Notes: generated from the letters alone by a model not told the origin. A DNA stretch of 64,000 nt from Rhizobium subbaraonis (GCF_900220975.1 NZ_OBQD01000010.1:62001-126000), one strand, 5' to 3'. Positions 40,876 through 50,629 are shown, numbered from the stretch's first letter. Translations and numbers: made by a program.

Positions 40876-41556
40876 TCAATCCCTCCCGAGCATCTCCCGA
40901 ATCCGCTTCGATGTGGTCGTATATTCGATCGGAACGCGTCCGCCACCTGCCACGCGCTTTCGGATTTCCTGCGTTGCAAGCGCAGCTTCGTGAAATGCCG
41001 ACAGGATGAGCTTGACCTTGCCGGGGTAGTCGCAGGCATCACCGATCGCAAAGATGCCTGCGCAGGACGTTTCGAATGTCGAGGGATCAACAGTCATGCC
41101 GCCGCGACTGCGCGCGAACGGCCAGTCCGCAACAGGACCGGAAACCAGCTGCGCCTCCTCCGTCCGTCCTTCGGGAGGTACCGAAAAGAGCCCGAGACCG
41201 GCTGCCAGGATGATATATCCGGCCCGCACGCAGGTGCCGTCATCCAGTCGCAGCTGCCACCGCCCGTCCCCCTGTGGTGCAACGTGGAGCACCGTACAGC
41301 CGAAGCTGAAACGGGGATTGAAGGGTGCGGCCTGCGCCAGAAGCCGCTCGGTCAGCGCGCCGCCGTCGATCTGCACAAAGGCCGGCACATCATAGATCGG
41401 CTTGTCTGGATAGAGCACGACACACTGGCCGCCTGCCTTGTCGAGCCCGTCCACCAGATGGCAGCGCAGGCCGTAAAGGCCGAGCTGGAAGACGGCGAAC
41501 AGGGCCGCAGGTCCGGCCCCTACGATCAGTACGTCAGCGTCCGTGCCGCCCGTCAT
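40876..41556 (-). CDS. Ferredoxin-NADP reductase-like flavoprotein lacking the NAD(P)H domain
   Basis: 226 residues; complete type-2 FNR enzymes have ~340. The N-terminal FAD half is intact (DVLIVGAGPAALFA at 8-21, GGQCVVLYPDKPIYDVPAF, PFNPRF) and so is the C-terminal FAD motif and tail (TFETSCAGIFAIGDACDYPGKVKLILSAFHE, EYTTTS). Between them, where FNR has a GGGDSALDW NADPH-binding domain of ~120 residues, the chain passes directly from AAGLGLFSVPPEG to LVSGPVADW. The reading frame is open throughout. The [2Fe-2S] ferredoxin gene lies just upstream on the same strand. Confidence 0.8.
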   Translation of the reverse strand: MTGGTDADVLIVGAGPAALFAVFQLGLYGLRCHLVDGLDKAGGQCVVLYPDKPIYDVPAFVQIDGGALTERLLAQAAPFNPRFSFGCTVLHVAPQGDGRWQLRLDDGTCVRAGYIILAAGLGLFSVPPEGRTEEAQLVSGPVADWPFARSRGGMTVDPSTFETSCAGIFAIGDACDYPGKVKLILSAFHEAALATQEIRKRVAGGGRVPIEYTTTSKRIREMLGRD

Positions 41557-41613
41557 CGCCTCTCCCGTCGGCCCTCACAGGCTCGCTCATGCAGCCGGGC
41601 TCAGCCCTGCTGC

Positions 41614-41934
41614 TCAGCCCTGCCGCTCTGGTACATGGACCACGAGGCCGTCCAGCGCATCCGACATCTTGATCTGACAGCTGAGCCGCGAGGTCGGGCG
41701 GACGTCATAGGCAAAGTCTAGCATGTCCTCCTCCATGGCCTCCGGAGGCCCCACGATCTCGGTCCATTTTTCGTCGACATAGACATGACAGGTGGCGCAG
41801 GCGCAGGCACCGCCGCATTCGGCTTCGATCCCTGGGATCGAGTTGCGCACCGCATTTTCCATGACGGTTGAGCCGTTGGCCACCTCCAGCTCGTTGGCGG
41901 TTCCATCGAATGCGACGATTGTAAGCTTGGTCAT
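41614..41934 (-). CDS. [2Fe-2S] ferredoxin, adrenodoxin/Isc type
   Basis: 106 residues from ATG 41934 ([12 protein letters not shown]). Cluster ligands C40, C46, C49 and C86 in the C-x5-C-x2-C-x36-C spacing of vertebrate-type ferredoxins; C44 is extra. MEEDMLDFA matches the acidic partner-binding helix (EEDML). It carries electrons for hydroxylases, P450s or Fe-S assembly. It lies 57 bp upstream of the short FNR-like gene and is probably co-transcribed with it. Confidence 0.92.
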   Translation of the reverse strand: MTKLTIVAFDGTANELEVANGSTVMENAVRNSIPGIEAECGGACACATCHVYVDEKWTEIVGPPEAMEEDMLDFAYDVRPTSRLSCQIKMSDALDGLVVHVPERQG

Positions 41935-42171
41935 CGTGAATTCCGGATCGATTGTTTCGTCTCGCGTCGAATGCGGGCATGTTGCGCCCGCAACTCCCGA
42001 AGGGAGCCGCAATATGGCGTTGCCGGTTACTTCCAACAATTCCAAACGACAGTCAACATGGCCTCCCGCCAGGGCCTACGCCATCACGACGGGCGCAAGC
42101 ACAGGCGCCACACCCGTTTATTCTGCGTCATAACGTTTCCATGACGAAGGGCGGGATGCCGCCGGCCTTCC

Positions 42172-42537
42172 CTATCGCAGGCCGGCGATGAACGCCTTTG
42201 CGGAAGAGACGGCTGCCGCCAGGTCGCTCAGACAGTTCGAAGACGCCGGGTGGGCTTCGAGCGCTTGGGCGGCTGCGGCGACCGAATGCGCTCCGATGCC
42301 GCGCGCGGCCCCCAGCAGCCGGTGGGCCAGCGCTGCGCGCTTCACCTCGTCAGCGATGGCAAGCTCAGTGAGGACATCGTCAGCGACATCCACGAACAGG
42401 GCCAGCACCTCGCGCCGGACGTCGTCGTCCCCCATCGTCTGCCGGGCCAGATGGTCGAGATCGACTGCCGGCGCCTCCGACTGCCCCGACCCTGCATGTG
42501 CCGGAGCCGTCTGCGAAAGCGCGCTTTCCGTTGTCAT
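42172..42537 (-). CDS. Hpt (histidine phosphotransfer) domain protein
   Basis: 121 residues from ATG 42537. After a flexible ~25-residue lead, a four-helix Hpt domain carries the phospho-acceptor in AHRLLGAARGIGAHSVAAAAQALE with H72. It has no catalytic domain, so it would shuttle phosphate between response regulators or from a hybrid kinase. It is divergent from the large polar-growth gene. Distinct from ChpT, which is longer and dimeric. Confidence 0.78.
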   Translation of the reverse strand: MTTESALSQTAPAHAGSGQSEAPAVDLDHLARQTMGDDDVRREVLALFVDVADDVLTELAIADEVKRAALAHRLLGAARGIGAHSVAAAAQALEAHPASSNCLSDLAAAVSSAKAFIAGLR

Positions 42538-43088
42538 GGCGATATCTCCCTGTTCGGCGCGCGGCACGAAGCCCTGAAGGCGCGCACCGGCGAATTTGCG
42601 CCCATGGCAGCCACACCGGCCGCGCGTGCCGGCCGGTGTAGTCTGGATGCGAGAGATGTGCGCTCAAGTAATTCCGTCCCCCGGAGCCCGAAAATCGCCA
42701 ACTATGGTTAACAGCTAGCGGAATGTGCGAATTTCGTGTCTTTCCGCTATGATACACCGGATTTTGTCATTAACTTTCTGTTAGGAACCATGCCAGCCGG
42801 CATGCCCGTCAATTGTGCGAGACACGCTAATGTGTCACTACGATACGATTAGGTCACGTTCATGCCAGATCGGCGGGACAGTCCTGGTGGATAAACGAAT
42901 TCCAAAGGTAACAGCGTTAGGAAATTCGGGTTATCAGACGCGTTTAGAGTAGGAAGTGGCGGACACGCCGCAGACGGCATGATGCCTCTGCATTTGGCGC
43001 CCGCCGCGATCGGAAGGACGGTTCGGTCACCTGACTTGGCGGCAGGAGACCCATATCGCTTCCGTACAATGTAACGAGGCGTATTCGC
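42538..43088. other. Divergent control region between hpt and the GPR-like gene
   Basis: 551 bp with no gene. Base composition drops in GC around 42680-42800, as expected for promoters. It contains a CtrA-like TTAA-N7-TTAG site (42770-42784). Confidence 0.6.
42770..42784. promoter_or_regulatory. Candidate CtrA-binding site
   Basis: TTAA at 42770-42773, seven bases, TTAG at 42781-42784: seven of eight conserved positions of the full TTAA-N7-TTAA CtrA box. It sits in the AT-rich part of the divergent region. A single match of this kind can arise by chance. Confidence 0.35.
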
Positions 43089-46000
43089 ATGGCGACGAAG
43101 AAAACAACAGAGTCGATCGACGACACCGCCTTCCAGGCCCTGGAAGAAGCGCTGAAAATCGACTTCGACGATCTCGCACCGGCGACACCAGCAAATCCGG
43201 CCCCCTCGCCTTCCGCAAGCTCGGCATCCGCAAGCTCGGCCGCGGCGAATAGTGCCGATGCCTCGGTCAAGCCGGCTCTGCGTGCCGGCGCAAACACGGA
43301 GAGGGCCGATAAGAAGGCCGCCTCGCCCGAACCCGCCCCCAAGAGCCCGGCCTTTACGCCGGCCAACGACGCATCTCGCAAATCCCCGGCTGCGATCCTG
43401 CGCACGCTCGAAGTGCGATCCAGCCGTTCGGCGATCCGCATGGCGGCGCTGATCTCGCTCTTCTGGGTCATCGGTGGCCTCGGTATCGCCAATCTTCTCT
43501 ATGCGCCGCAGATCTGGCAGATCCGCTCGGTCGCCGATCTGATCGCCCTGCCAGGCGCCATCGGCATGCTGGTCGCGATCATCATGCCGATCATGCTGTT
43601 CTTCGCCTTTGCGACGATGATCGCCCGCGCCCAGGAACTGCGCAACGCGGCGCGCTCCATGGCCGAGGTCGCCCTGCGCCTCTCCGAGCCAGAAACGGTC
43701 GCCGCCGAACGCATCATGTCCGTCGGCCAGGCCGTCCGCCGGGAAGTCTCGGCGATGAACGAAGGGATCGAGCGGACCATCGCGCGCGCCACCGAACTCG
43801 AGACGCTCGTCCATTCCGAAGTCAACGCGCTGGAGCGCAGCTACGCCGACAACGAAATCCGCGTCCGCACACTGGTGCAGGAACTCGGCACGGAACGCGA
43901 GGCGATCGTCAATCACTCCGAGCGCATCCGCACCACCATCTCGAGCGCCAACGAACAGCTCCGCCAGGACCTCGAGTCGGCCAGCGAAAACATCGCATCC
44001 CGCATCGCCACCTCGGGCGAGGCCTTCGCCGCGATGATCGATACTCGTTCCGCCATGCTGATGGAGAAGTCGGACGGCGCGACGCAGACGATCGGCGCCA
44101 TGCTCGCCGCGCGCACCGATTCGCTGCTGTCGACGCTCAATTCTTCCGGCTTCGCGCTGGCGAACGAATTCGACAATCGTCTGGAGAACCTGTCCTCCAC
44201 CCTCGACAAGCAGGGCCAGGCCCTGCTGAAGCAGTTCGAGACCCGGGCCACGTCGCTGGATGCGAACACCGAAAAGCTCAACGCCGCGCTCAACGAACGC
44301 GCCCGCCAGCTCAACGAGACGCTGATCGCCCGCACCCGCGAGATCAACGAAAGCCTGACCGTCGGCCAGCACGCCATCACCAGTGGCCTCGACGACGTGA
44401 TCCAGACGATGAACGCCACGCTCGACGAGAAGGGTGCGCAGTTCCGCCAGAACCTGAAGAACGCTGCCGACGATACCATCATGGATCTCGACCTGCGCTC
44501 CGGCTTCTTCGACGAGAAGCTTCAGGCGACGATCGGCCATGTCGCCGGCGCCTTCGACCAGCGGCTGTCGGACTTCGCCGAAGCGTTCGACCAGCGCGCA
44601 GGCTCGCTCGACACCAAGCTCATGGAAAGCCTCGGTCGCCTGAACGAGACCCTCAGCGGCGGCAACGAAGCAATTGAGGGTATCCTCAATTCGAGCATCG
44701 AACGTATCGGTGCGACGCTCACCGACCAGTCCTTCGCCATCACCACCGCGCTCGGCACTGGGCAGGAGGTCTTTGAAAGCGCCGTCAAGGGCCATGCGGA
44801 CCAGATCCGCGCTTCCGTCGATGGTGCCCAGGAACAGATGCGCACCGTCATGAAGGACGCCCACAAGCGTCTGCAGGGTTCGCTCGTGGATGCGCAGGAA
44901 AAGATGCAGTCCGCTCTCAGCGAGCGCACCGACGCCCTGCTCGGCAGCCTTGGCCAGACCCAGGACCGCCTTGAAAGCGGCTTCGGAGCCCGCGCCGACC
45001 GCCTGGTCGAGACGATTGCGGCGAGCGAGGAACGCCTCACCGGCGCGCTTGACGCGCGCACGCTGGGTTTCGTCGCCAGCGTCGACACCGCCCGGACCCG
45101 CATGGAAGAGGCACTGGCAGACCGCTCCGACCGTCTGGTCGAGACGATTGTCGCCGGCGAGGAACGCCTCACCGATGCACTCGATGCCCGCACGCTGGGT
45201 TTCGTCGCCAGCGTCGACACCGCCCGGACGCGCATGGAAGAGGCGCTGGCAGACCGCTCCGACCGTCTGGTCGAGACGATTGCCGCCGGCGAGGAACGCC
45301 TCACCGATGCGCTCGATGCCCGCACGCTCGGCTTCGTCGCCAGTGTCGATACGGCACAGTCACGCATGGAAGAAGCGCTCGCAGGCCGCGCCGACGAAAT
45401 CACCTCGACGATCGCTGCAAGCCACAGCCGGATCGACAACGCGCTTTCCGATCGCACGGCCGCGCTGACGGCGATGCTGGAACAGTCCGGAGGCGCGCTG
45501 GAATCGACCGTGCGCAGCGCGGCCGACCGCGTCGAAAATGTGGTGACCGGAGCGGCCCGCCAGATCGCCGGCGCGGCCCAGGATATCGACGACGTCGTCA
45601 GCGTCCGTACCGCGGCGCTCGGCACGCTGCTCGATAGCAGCACGCAGACGATGAAAGCTGCGTTGACGGAGGCTGCGGACCGCGTCGAAGGCGTTCTCTC
45701 CGAGGGCACCCAGCAGATCGGCGGCGTGCTCCACGGGCAGGTCGCAGAGTTTGCGGATGCCTTCTCCGGCCGCGCCGCGGAGATCGCCGGCACGCTGTCC
45801 GAGCGCGCCACCGAACTGGCCGGATCTCTGGTTTCGACGCATGAGCAGATCCGCTCGACGCTGGACGACCGCATCAACGCGATCAACGTTGCGATCACCG
45901 ACGGCAAGCAGCAGCTTTCGGATACCCTGAGCGACCAGGCCACCGCCATCGGCACGTCGATTGCCACGAGCGCCGGCATGCTGGAAATGTCGCTCGAGCA

Positions 46001-49000
46001 GCACGAAGAGAATTTCCGCAAGGCGATCGACGAGAGCGCCGCTAACCTCGAACGCCGCGTCCGGGACGGCGCAGGTGCCGTGGCCGATCGTCTCAGCGCC
46101 GCGTCCGAGGAAATCACCCAGGCCGCCGACAGCTTCGGCAACCGGATGGATGCGACGCTCAACAACGTCAACGTTCGCCTCGACAACACCGGCAGCCGTC
46201 TCGAAGGCAATCTGGGCGCACTCGAAAACCGCATCCAGAGCAGCGTGGAACATGTGTCCGGTCTGGTCGACGCCGCCGGCAACCGCATTGCCGACACCCT
46301 CTCCGATCGCCTGAGCGATCTCGAACGGGCTGCGAGCGACGCATCGGCGCAGATTGGTTCGTCGATCTCGGGCAGCATCGTCGAACTCGAGCGGGCCTCG
46401 GCGGCTTCCGCCGATGCGATCAACGTTGCGATCTCGGGCAATCTCGACCAGTTCGAACGCGCGGCTTCCGCTTCCACCAGCACGATCGGCCGCGCGGTTT
46501 CCTCCGGCATCGGCGCTCTGGAAAGCGCCAGCGATGCCGTCGCCGAGCGCATTTCCGCAACGCTGACCGGCCATGCCGCCGAAATCGACCGCGTGACCGA
46601 GGTAGCCACGAGCCGCATTTCCGGAACGCTCGACGAACGTACCGGCCGCATCGAGGAACGCCTGTCCACCATGGACAAGGCCCTGTCCATCGGCCTCGAG
46701 AACGTCAACCGCACGATCGACGGCAAGGCTGCCGGACTGGCGCAGACGCTTCGTCAGGCGGTAACGCAAGCCGCGCAGGAAATGGACACCGAAGCGGTCC
46801 GCTCCGCCCAGTCCCTCGCCAAGACCGGCGAGGAATTCGCAAGCCTCAGCAGTTCGCTTAGGGGTGCGGTCTCGCGTGCGGCACAGGACATGGGTACGGA
46901 AGCGCAGCGAGCGGCCGAAGCCATCTCCCGGGCCGGCGAGGAATTCGCCGAGAACCTGGCCGCTCGCAACGAGGCGTTCACCCGAAACGTCGAGGAGACG
47001 ACGAGCGCCGCCGTCACCCGCTATGCCGAAGTCGAGGGTCGCATCGAAGGCCACAGCCAGTCGATCCGCACTGGCCTCTCCGACATCGAGAAGGCGCTGG
47101 ACGCCCGCGGCAACTCGATCCGCTCGACGCTCGACGACCGCACCCGCGAGCTCAACTCGATGCTCGCAAGCCGGTCGGCCGAACTCGGCAGGCTCATCGA
47201 CGAGCAGGCCAAGCCGATCATCGATCAGTACGCCGCGACCGGCCGCGAAGCCGCCGAGCGCATCTCGGCTACGATGCAGGAAAGCACCGACCGGCTTCGT
47301 TCGGAAAACGCCGCCCTGCTGAATGCGATCTCCGCCCGCACCAACGACACGCTCGAAGCGATTTCCGCCCGTACACAGCAGGCGGCGACCGCCCTGGGCG
47401 AAGTCGAATCGAGCCTGCAGAGCAGCGTTCTCAGCCTGATCGACCGACTTTCCGGCAGCAACGACGCGATCGCAAATCTCGTCAGCGAGGCGACATCGAA
47501 CCTCTCCAAGGTCGATCACCAGCTAACCGCATCAAGCGAACGCTTCAGCGCCTCCGCCGACATGGTCTCGACCACGTCGCGCCTGCTGGAAGGCAAGATC
47601 GACCGTCTCTCGGACGTCGCGTCCGGTACGCTTTCGCAGATCGGCGGCATCGTCGGACGGTTCGAGGACCACTCCAAGCTGCTGTCGCAGGCCTCCGACC
47701 TGCTGTCGGCCGCCCAGTCGAACCTCGTCAGCACGCTCGAGGAACGTCAGGACGCGCTCCGCAACCTGTCGGTCGGGCTGGTCCAGCGTTCCGAGGAAAT
47801 CGAAAACTCCATGCGTTCGCTTGAAGGCATGGTGGAAGGCGCCTTCGCCCGCGCCGAGGAACGTTCCGGGCAGGTCGCAACAAATCTGCGCAGCGGCATC
47901 CAGGCATCCTTCGCCGACGTCGGCCGCCTGCTGAGCGAAACCGAAGAACGCGCCCAGACCGCGTCGAACACGCTGCGCGACACGCTGTCGCGCGCCGGCG
48001 AGGATGCCGGAAAGGCTGTCGAGGAAGCATTCGCCAACGCCGAGGAGCGCAGCCGTTCCGTCGCCAACCGCCTGCGCGGCAGCGTCGGCGCCACGCTTTC
48101 CGACGTGGATCGCCTCGTGGCGGAGACGGGCCAGAAGTCCGACGAGACGACCAGGCAGATGGGCGAGACGCTGCGCCAGGCCGTGGAGGATGCGCTCGGC
48201 AAGTTCTCCGGCGCCACCGACGAGATCCGGCGGGCCGCCTCCGAGATCCGTCGCGAGCTCGACCAGACCCGGACCGAACTCAAGCGCGGCGCCTTCGATC
48301 TTCCGGAAGAAGCCAAGGAAAGCGCGGCCAGCATGCGCCGTGCCGTATCCGAGCAGATCAAGGCCCTGCAGGACCTTTCCGATATCATCGGCAAGTCCTC
48401 GCACGGTCTTGAAATCTCCAGGCCGGCGCCCCGTCCGACCGCAGCCCAGACGGTCGCCCAGGCGATCCAGCAGGTCTCCACCCCGGCGCCGCAGCCGCGT
48501 CAGGAAGAGTCTGCACCGGCACTGCGGGGCACACTCGGCATCGAACGCGCAGCATCCCCGACAATCCGCGAAGCGGCACCGGCAACTCCGGCCGCCGAAC
48601 CGGTCCGCCCGGCAGCAGCGGGCGGCGGCTGGATGAGCGACCTCCTGCGCGGCGCCTCGCGCGAAGAGCAGCAGTTCGGCCAGCCGCAGCGGCAGGAAAA
48701 CCAGCCGCAGCGCGCGGCCGACACCCGCAACCCGCATCACGTCGTCGAATCGCTGAACTCGCTGTCCGTCGATATCGCCCGCGCCATCGACCATGATGCA
48801 TCGGTCGACCTGTGGCGCCGCTACCAGCGCGGCGAGCGCGACGTCTTCACCCGTCGCCTCTATACGCTGAAGGGCCAGCAGACATTCGACGAAATCAAGC
48901 GCAAGTACGAGCGCGAGCCGGAGTTCCGCACGGCCGTCGACCGTTACATCAGCGACTTCGAGAAGCTTCTCGCAGACGTCGCCCGCAACGATCGTGACAA

Positions 49001-49082
49001 GGTTCTGACGCAGTCCTACCTGACGTCGGACACCGGCAAGGTCTACACGATGCTGGCCCACGCCGCCGGTCGCTTCAACTGA
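43089..49082 (+). CDS. Giant coiled-coil membrane protein, growth pole ring (GPR/RgsE) homologue
   Basis: 1997 residues. Cytoplasmic acidic/Pro-Ala-rich N-terminus (~1-110), two membrane helices (~117-138 and ~153-178), then ~1500 residues of apolipoprotein-like amphipathic helices with recurring units of the type DR-x-x-x-L. A 44-residue unit is repeated three times in tandem (about residues 637-768). A Pro/Gln/Ala-rich stretch (~1780-1870) precedes a conserved C-terminal domain of ~115 residues. This architecture and size match GPR of Agrobacterium and RgsE of Sinorhizobium, which form a ring at the growing pole and organise peptidoglycan growth. Often annotated as kinesin-like, which is misleading. 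Confidence 0.85.
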   Translation: MATKKTTESIDDTAFQALEEALKIDFDDLAPATPANPAPSPSASSASASSAAANSADASVKPALRAGANTERADKKAASPEPAPKSPAFTPANDASRKSPAAILRTLEVRSSRSAIRMAALISLFWVIGGLGIANLLYAPQIWQIRSVADLIALPGAIGMLVAIIMPIMLFFAFATMIARAQELRNAARSMAEVALRLSEPETVAAERIMSVGQAVRREVSAMNEGIERTIARATELETLVHSEVNALERSYADNEIRVRTLVQELGTEREAIVNHSERIRTTISSANEQLRQDLESASENIASRIATSGEAFAAMIDTRSAMLMEKSDGATQTIGAMLAARTDSLLSTLNSSGFALANEFDNRLENLSSTLDKQGQALLKQFETRATSLDANTEKLNAALNERARQLNETLIARTREINESLTVGQHAITSGLDDVIQTMNATLDEKGAQFRQNLKNAADDTIMDLDLRSGFFDEKLQATIGHVAGAFDQRLSDFAEAFDQRAGSLDTKLMESLGRLNETLSGGNEAIEGILNSSIERIGATLTDQSFAITTALGTGQEVFESAVKGHADQIRASVDGAQEQMRTVMKDAHKRLQGSLVDAQEKMQSALSERTDALLGSLGQTQDRLESGFGARADRLVETIAASEERLTGALDARTLGFVASVDTARTRMEEALADRSDRLVETIVAGEERLTDALDARTLGFVASVDTARTRMEEALADRSDRLVETIAAGEERLTDALDARTLGFVASVDTAQSRMEEALAGRADEITSTIAASHSRIDNALSDRTAALTAMLEQSGGALESTVRSAADRVENVVTGAARQIAGAAQDIDDVVSVRTAALGTLLDSSTQTMKAALTEAADRVEGVLSEGTQQIGGVLHGQVAEFADAFSGRAAEIAGTLSERATELAGSLVSTHEQIRSTLDDRINAINVAITDGKQQLSDTLSDQATAIGTSIATSAGMLEMSLEQHEENFRKAIDESAANLERRVRDGAGAVADRLSAASEEITQAADSFGNRMDATLNNVNVRLDNTGSRLEGNLGALENRIQSSVEHVSGLVDAAGNRIADTLSDRLSDLERAASDASAQIGSSISGSIVELERASAASADAINVAISGNLDQFERAASASTSTIGRAVSSGIGALESASDAVAERISATLTGHAAEIDRVTEVATSRISGTLDERTGRIEERLSTMDKALSIGLENVNRTIDGKAAGLAQTLRQAVTQAAQEMDTEAVRSAQSLAKTGEEFASLSSSLRGAVSRAAQDMGTEAQRAAEAISRAGEEFAENLAARNEAFTRNVEETTSAAVTRYAEVEGRIEGHSQSIRTGLSDIEKALDARGNSIRSTLDDRTRELNSMLASRSAELGRLIDEQAKPIIDQYAATGREAAERISATMQESTDRLRSENAALLNAISARTNDTLEAISARTQQAATALGEVESSLQSSVLSLIDRLSGSNDAIANLVSEATSNLSKVDHQLTASSERFSASADMVSTTSRLLEGKIDRLSDVASGTLSQIGGIVGRFEDHSKLLSQASDLLSAAQSNLVSTLEERQDALRNLSVGLVQRSEEIENSMRSLEGMVEGAFARAEERSGQVATNLRSGIQASFADVGRLLSETEERAQTASNTLRDTLSRAGEDAGKAVEEAFANAEERSRSVANRLRGSVGATLSDVDRLVAETGQKSDETTRQMGETLRQAVEDALGKFSGATDEIRRAASEIRRELDQTRTELKRGAFDLPEEAKESAASMRRAVSEQIKALQDLSDIIGKSSHGLEISRPAPRPTAAQTVAQAIQQVSTPAPQPRQEESAPALRGTLGIERAASPTIREAAPATPAAEPVRPAAAGGGWMSDLLRGASREEQQFGQPQRQENQPQRAADTRNPHHVVESLNSLSVDIARAIDHDASVDLWRRYQRGERDVFTRRLYTLKGQQTFDEIKRKYEREPEFRTAVDRYISDFEKLLADVARNDRDKVLTQSYLTSDTGKVYTMLAHAAGRFN
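44997..45392 (+). repeat. Three tandem 132-bp repeats inside the GPR-like gene
   Basis: Copies begin at 44997, 45129 and 45261, each encoding 44 residues from DRLVETI to the ALADRS/ALAGRA end. The copies differ at only a few bases, far more alike than the other helical repeats of the protein, so they arose by recent duplication. Confidence 0.9.
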
Positions 49083-49744
49083 GACGTAGCGTCAACCGAT
49101 AACGAAGACACGGCCGCGCGAGCGGCCGTTTCTCTTTTCTGAATGACCGCACAGCTCGACCGCGACCCTCTTCGCCTGGAATCAGTTCCTGAGTTCGACC
49201 CCGCAAAGACGCTCGTGGTCGAAGAAGGGCATCGCTGCTCGGGCTGTGTCCCATGCGGCCGTTCCATCCGGCGCCGACAATCACATTTATGACATCCGGC
49301 GTGATGTCGCGCGCATCCGCTGCCGGCATGATTAGCGCGATAGTAGCTGTCGCCGCCAAGCGGCCCCGGCAGCGGCGCGCCCCGATGCCGATCGTCAGAC
49401 ACACTCTTTTTGCGGCAGGCCTCGTGGCGCAACGCGTCTCGACTACAGGGGCTGATTCGAACGTACTGCCGTCACGCCTGCACCGTTGTCGCTGCGACAG
49501 GCTGAGTCGGCACCATCGACCGCCTCAACCCACGACAGGCCAAGGCGGGATCGGCCATGCGCCACCGGCGTGTCTACGACCGCGACAGCCGCCGCGCGTC
49601 CTTCGGGCAGAACGCCTGCAACATGCGGCGACCGGAAGCGCGTTCGAATGCCGCAACGGGCCTGATGAAGATTGGTGAGCAACAAGCTGCGGGGCGATCA
49701 GGGCGCACCCAGTTCCTGCTGGACACGCCCGCCCGGTCGAGCCG
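49083..49744. other. Gene-poor interval between the GPR-like gene and the lipid transporter
   Basis: 662 bp. Only the terminator at 49110 is clear. A GTG-started frame on the minus strand from 49404 has a signal-like hydrophobic segment (LAATATIALIMPAADA) but quickly becomes non-protein-like and runs through the terminator. The segment may hold a decayed gene or the 3' region of the transporter operon. Confidence 0.5.
49110..49140 (+). terminator. Terminator of the GPR-like gene
   Basis: 8-bp stem ACGGCCGC (49110-49117) with GCGGCCGT (49122-49129), GCGA loop, then a pyrimidine/T-rich tract TTTCTCTTTT. Confidence 0.8.
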
Positions 49745-50359
49745 TCAGATCGCCTTCAGCGTCCAGCCGACGATATCGGCGGTGGCCCTGGCGAAGGCCG
49801 CATCGAGGGCGGAGACGAAGGCTGGGCCGCCGCTGCCGGAGACAGGCGCGGTTGCGCGGAAAAGCTGCTGGGCCCGCACAGTGCCGTTCCGGTCGTTGAC
49901 GATCTTGACGTAGAGTTCGACAACGGCCGTCGCCGGACCGTTCGTGCGCACCTCGAAGGCCCTGAGCGTGGTCACGACCTGATAGTCGATCGCCAGCCCC
50001 TCGCCCGGCTTGCCGACGCCGCCGAGCGCACCCGAGGCCTCGAAGGCCTGGACGAGCTTGGACTGCACCAGCTTCGGCAGCGTATCGCTCCATTGCGCCT
50101 TTGCGAGATACTGGATCTCGGACGTCGCCGGTCGCACCACGACCTGGTCGCTTCCCAGTGCCTTCAGCGCCGTCGGCTCGGGAACCAGGATCTGCTTGCC
50201 GCGGACCGATCGTCCTTCGACGACGGGCACGGACGTCAGGCTGTAGGTGTCGTTGACGGGCTTGGTGCCGCAGGCGGGCAAGACCGATAGCGACAGGAAC
50301 GCGAACGCGACCTTCGTCGTCCACCCGTATCCCCGTCTCGCCGTTTCAGAACTCGTCAT
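49745..50359 (-). CDS. ABC-type transport auxiliary lipoprotein (PqiC/DUF330-like)
   Basis: 204 residues. The signal peptide ends in a lipobox (SVLPACGT), giving an envelope lipoprotein. The rest follows the auxiliary-component family of MCE transporters (TYSLTSVPVVEG, IQYLAKAQWSDTLPKLVQSKLVQAFEASG, VELYVKIVND). It is the last gene of the minus-strand lipid transporter operon, 270 bp after the MCE gene, and is likely the outer-membrane or periplasmic partner of the MCE protein. Confidence 0.88.
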   Translation of the reverse strand: MTSSETARRGYGWTTKVAFAFLSLSVLPACGTKPVNDTYSLTSVPVVEGRSVRGKQILVPEPTALKALGSDQVVVRPATSEIQYLAKAQWSDTLPKLVQSKLVQAFEASGALGGVGKPGEGLAIDYQVVTTLRAFEVRTNGPATAVVELYVKIVNDRNGTVRAQQLFRATAPVSGSGGPAFVSALDAAFARATADIVGWTLKAI

Positions 50360-50629
50360 GCTGTGCGAATCTCTCCGATATGCAATCTGTAGCAGCGGCG
50401 CAGCGGGCTGTCACCGCTGGCAGAAGGCACAAATGCTAGGAAAGCCAATCGCTTCACGCGCTGTGGAGTTGTCGCCACAGTTTCAAGCGCGGCAGGCGCG
50501 GGCGACGCGATGGCGATCGCCTCCTCCACCGTCGATGCGATATAAATCGGCTATTGGGAACGGTTGCTGCGGCCCCGCGCGGGTCAACGCCGGCGATTCG
50601 CTTTCAAATGTCTCTTGGCAGGATGTCCG

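Noticed and set aside
42849-47519. Several 670-730 residue open frames antisense to the GPR-like gene
   Set aside because: They mirror the repeat structure of the sense gene and have no start sites or domains; same composition artefact.
49421-49475. Segment resembling the 5' half of a tRNA (CTCGTGGCGCAAC, then GCGTCT) and a GGGGCTGATTC stretch like a tmRNA start
   Set aside because: No acceptor stem, anticodon stem or pairing T arm can be drawn; the likeness is too short to call an RNA gene or relic.
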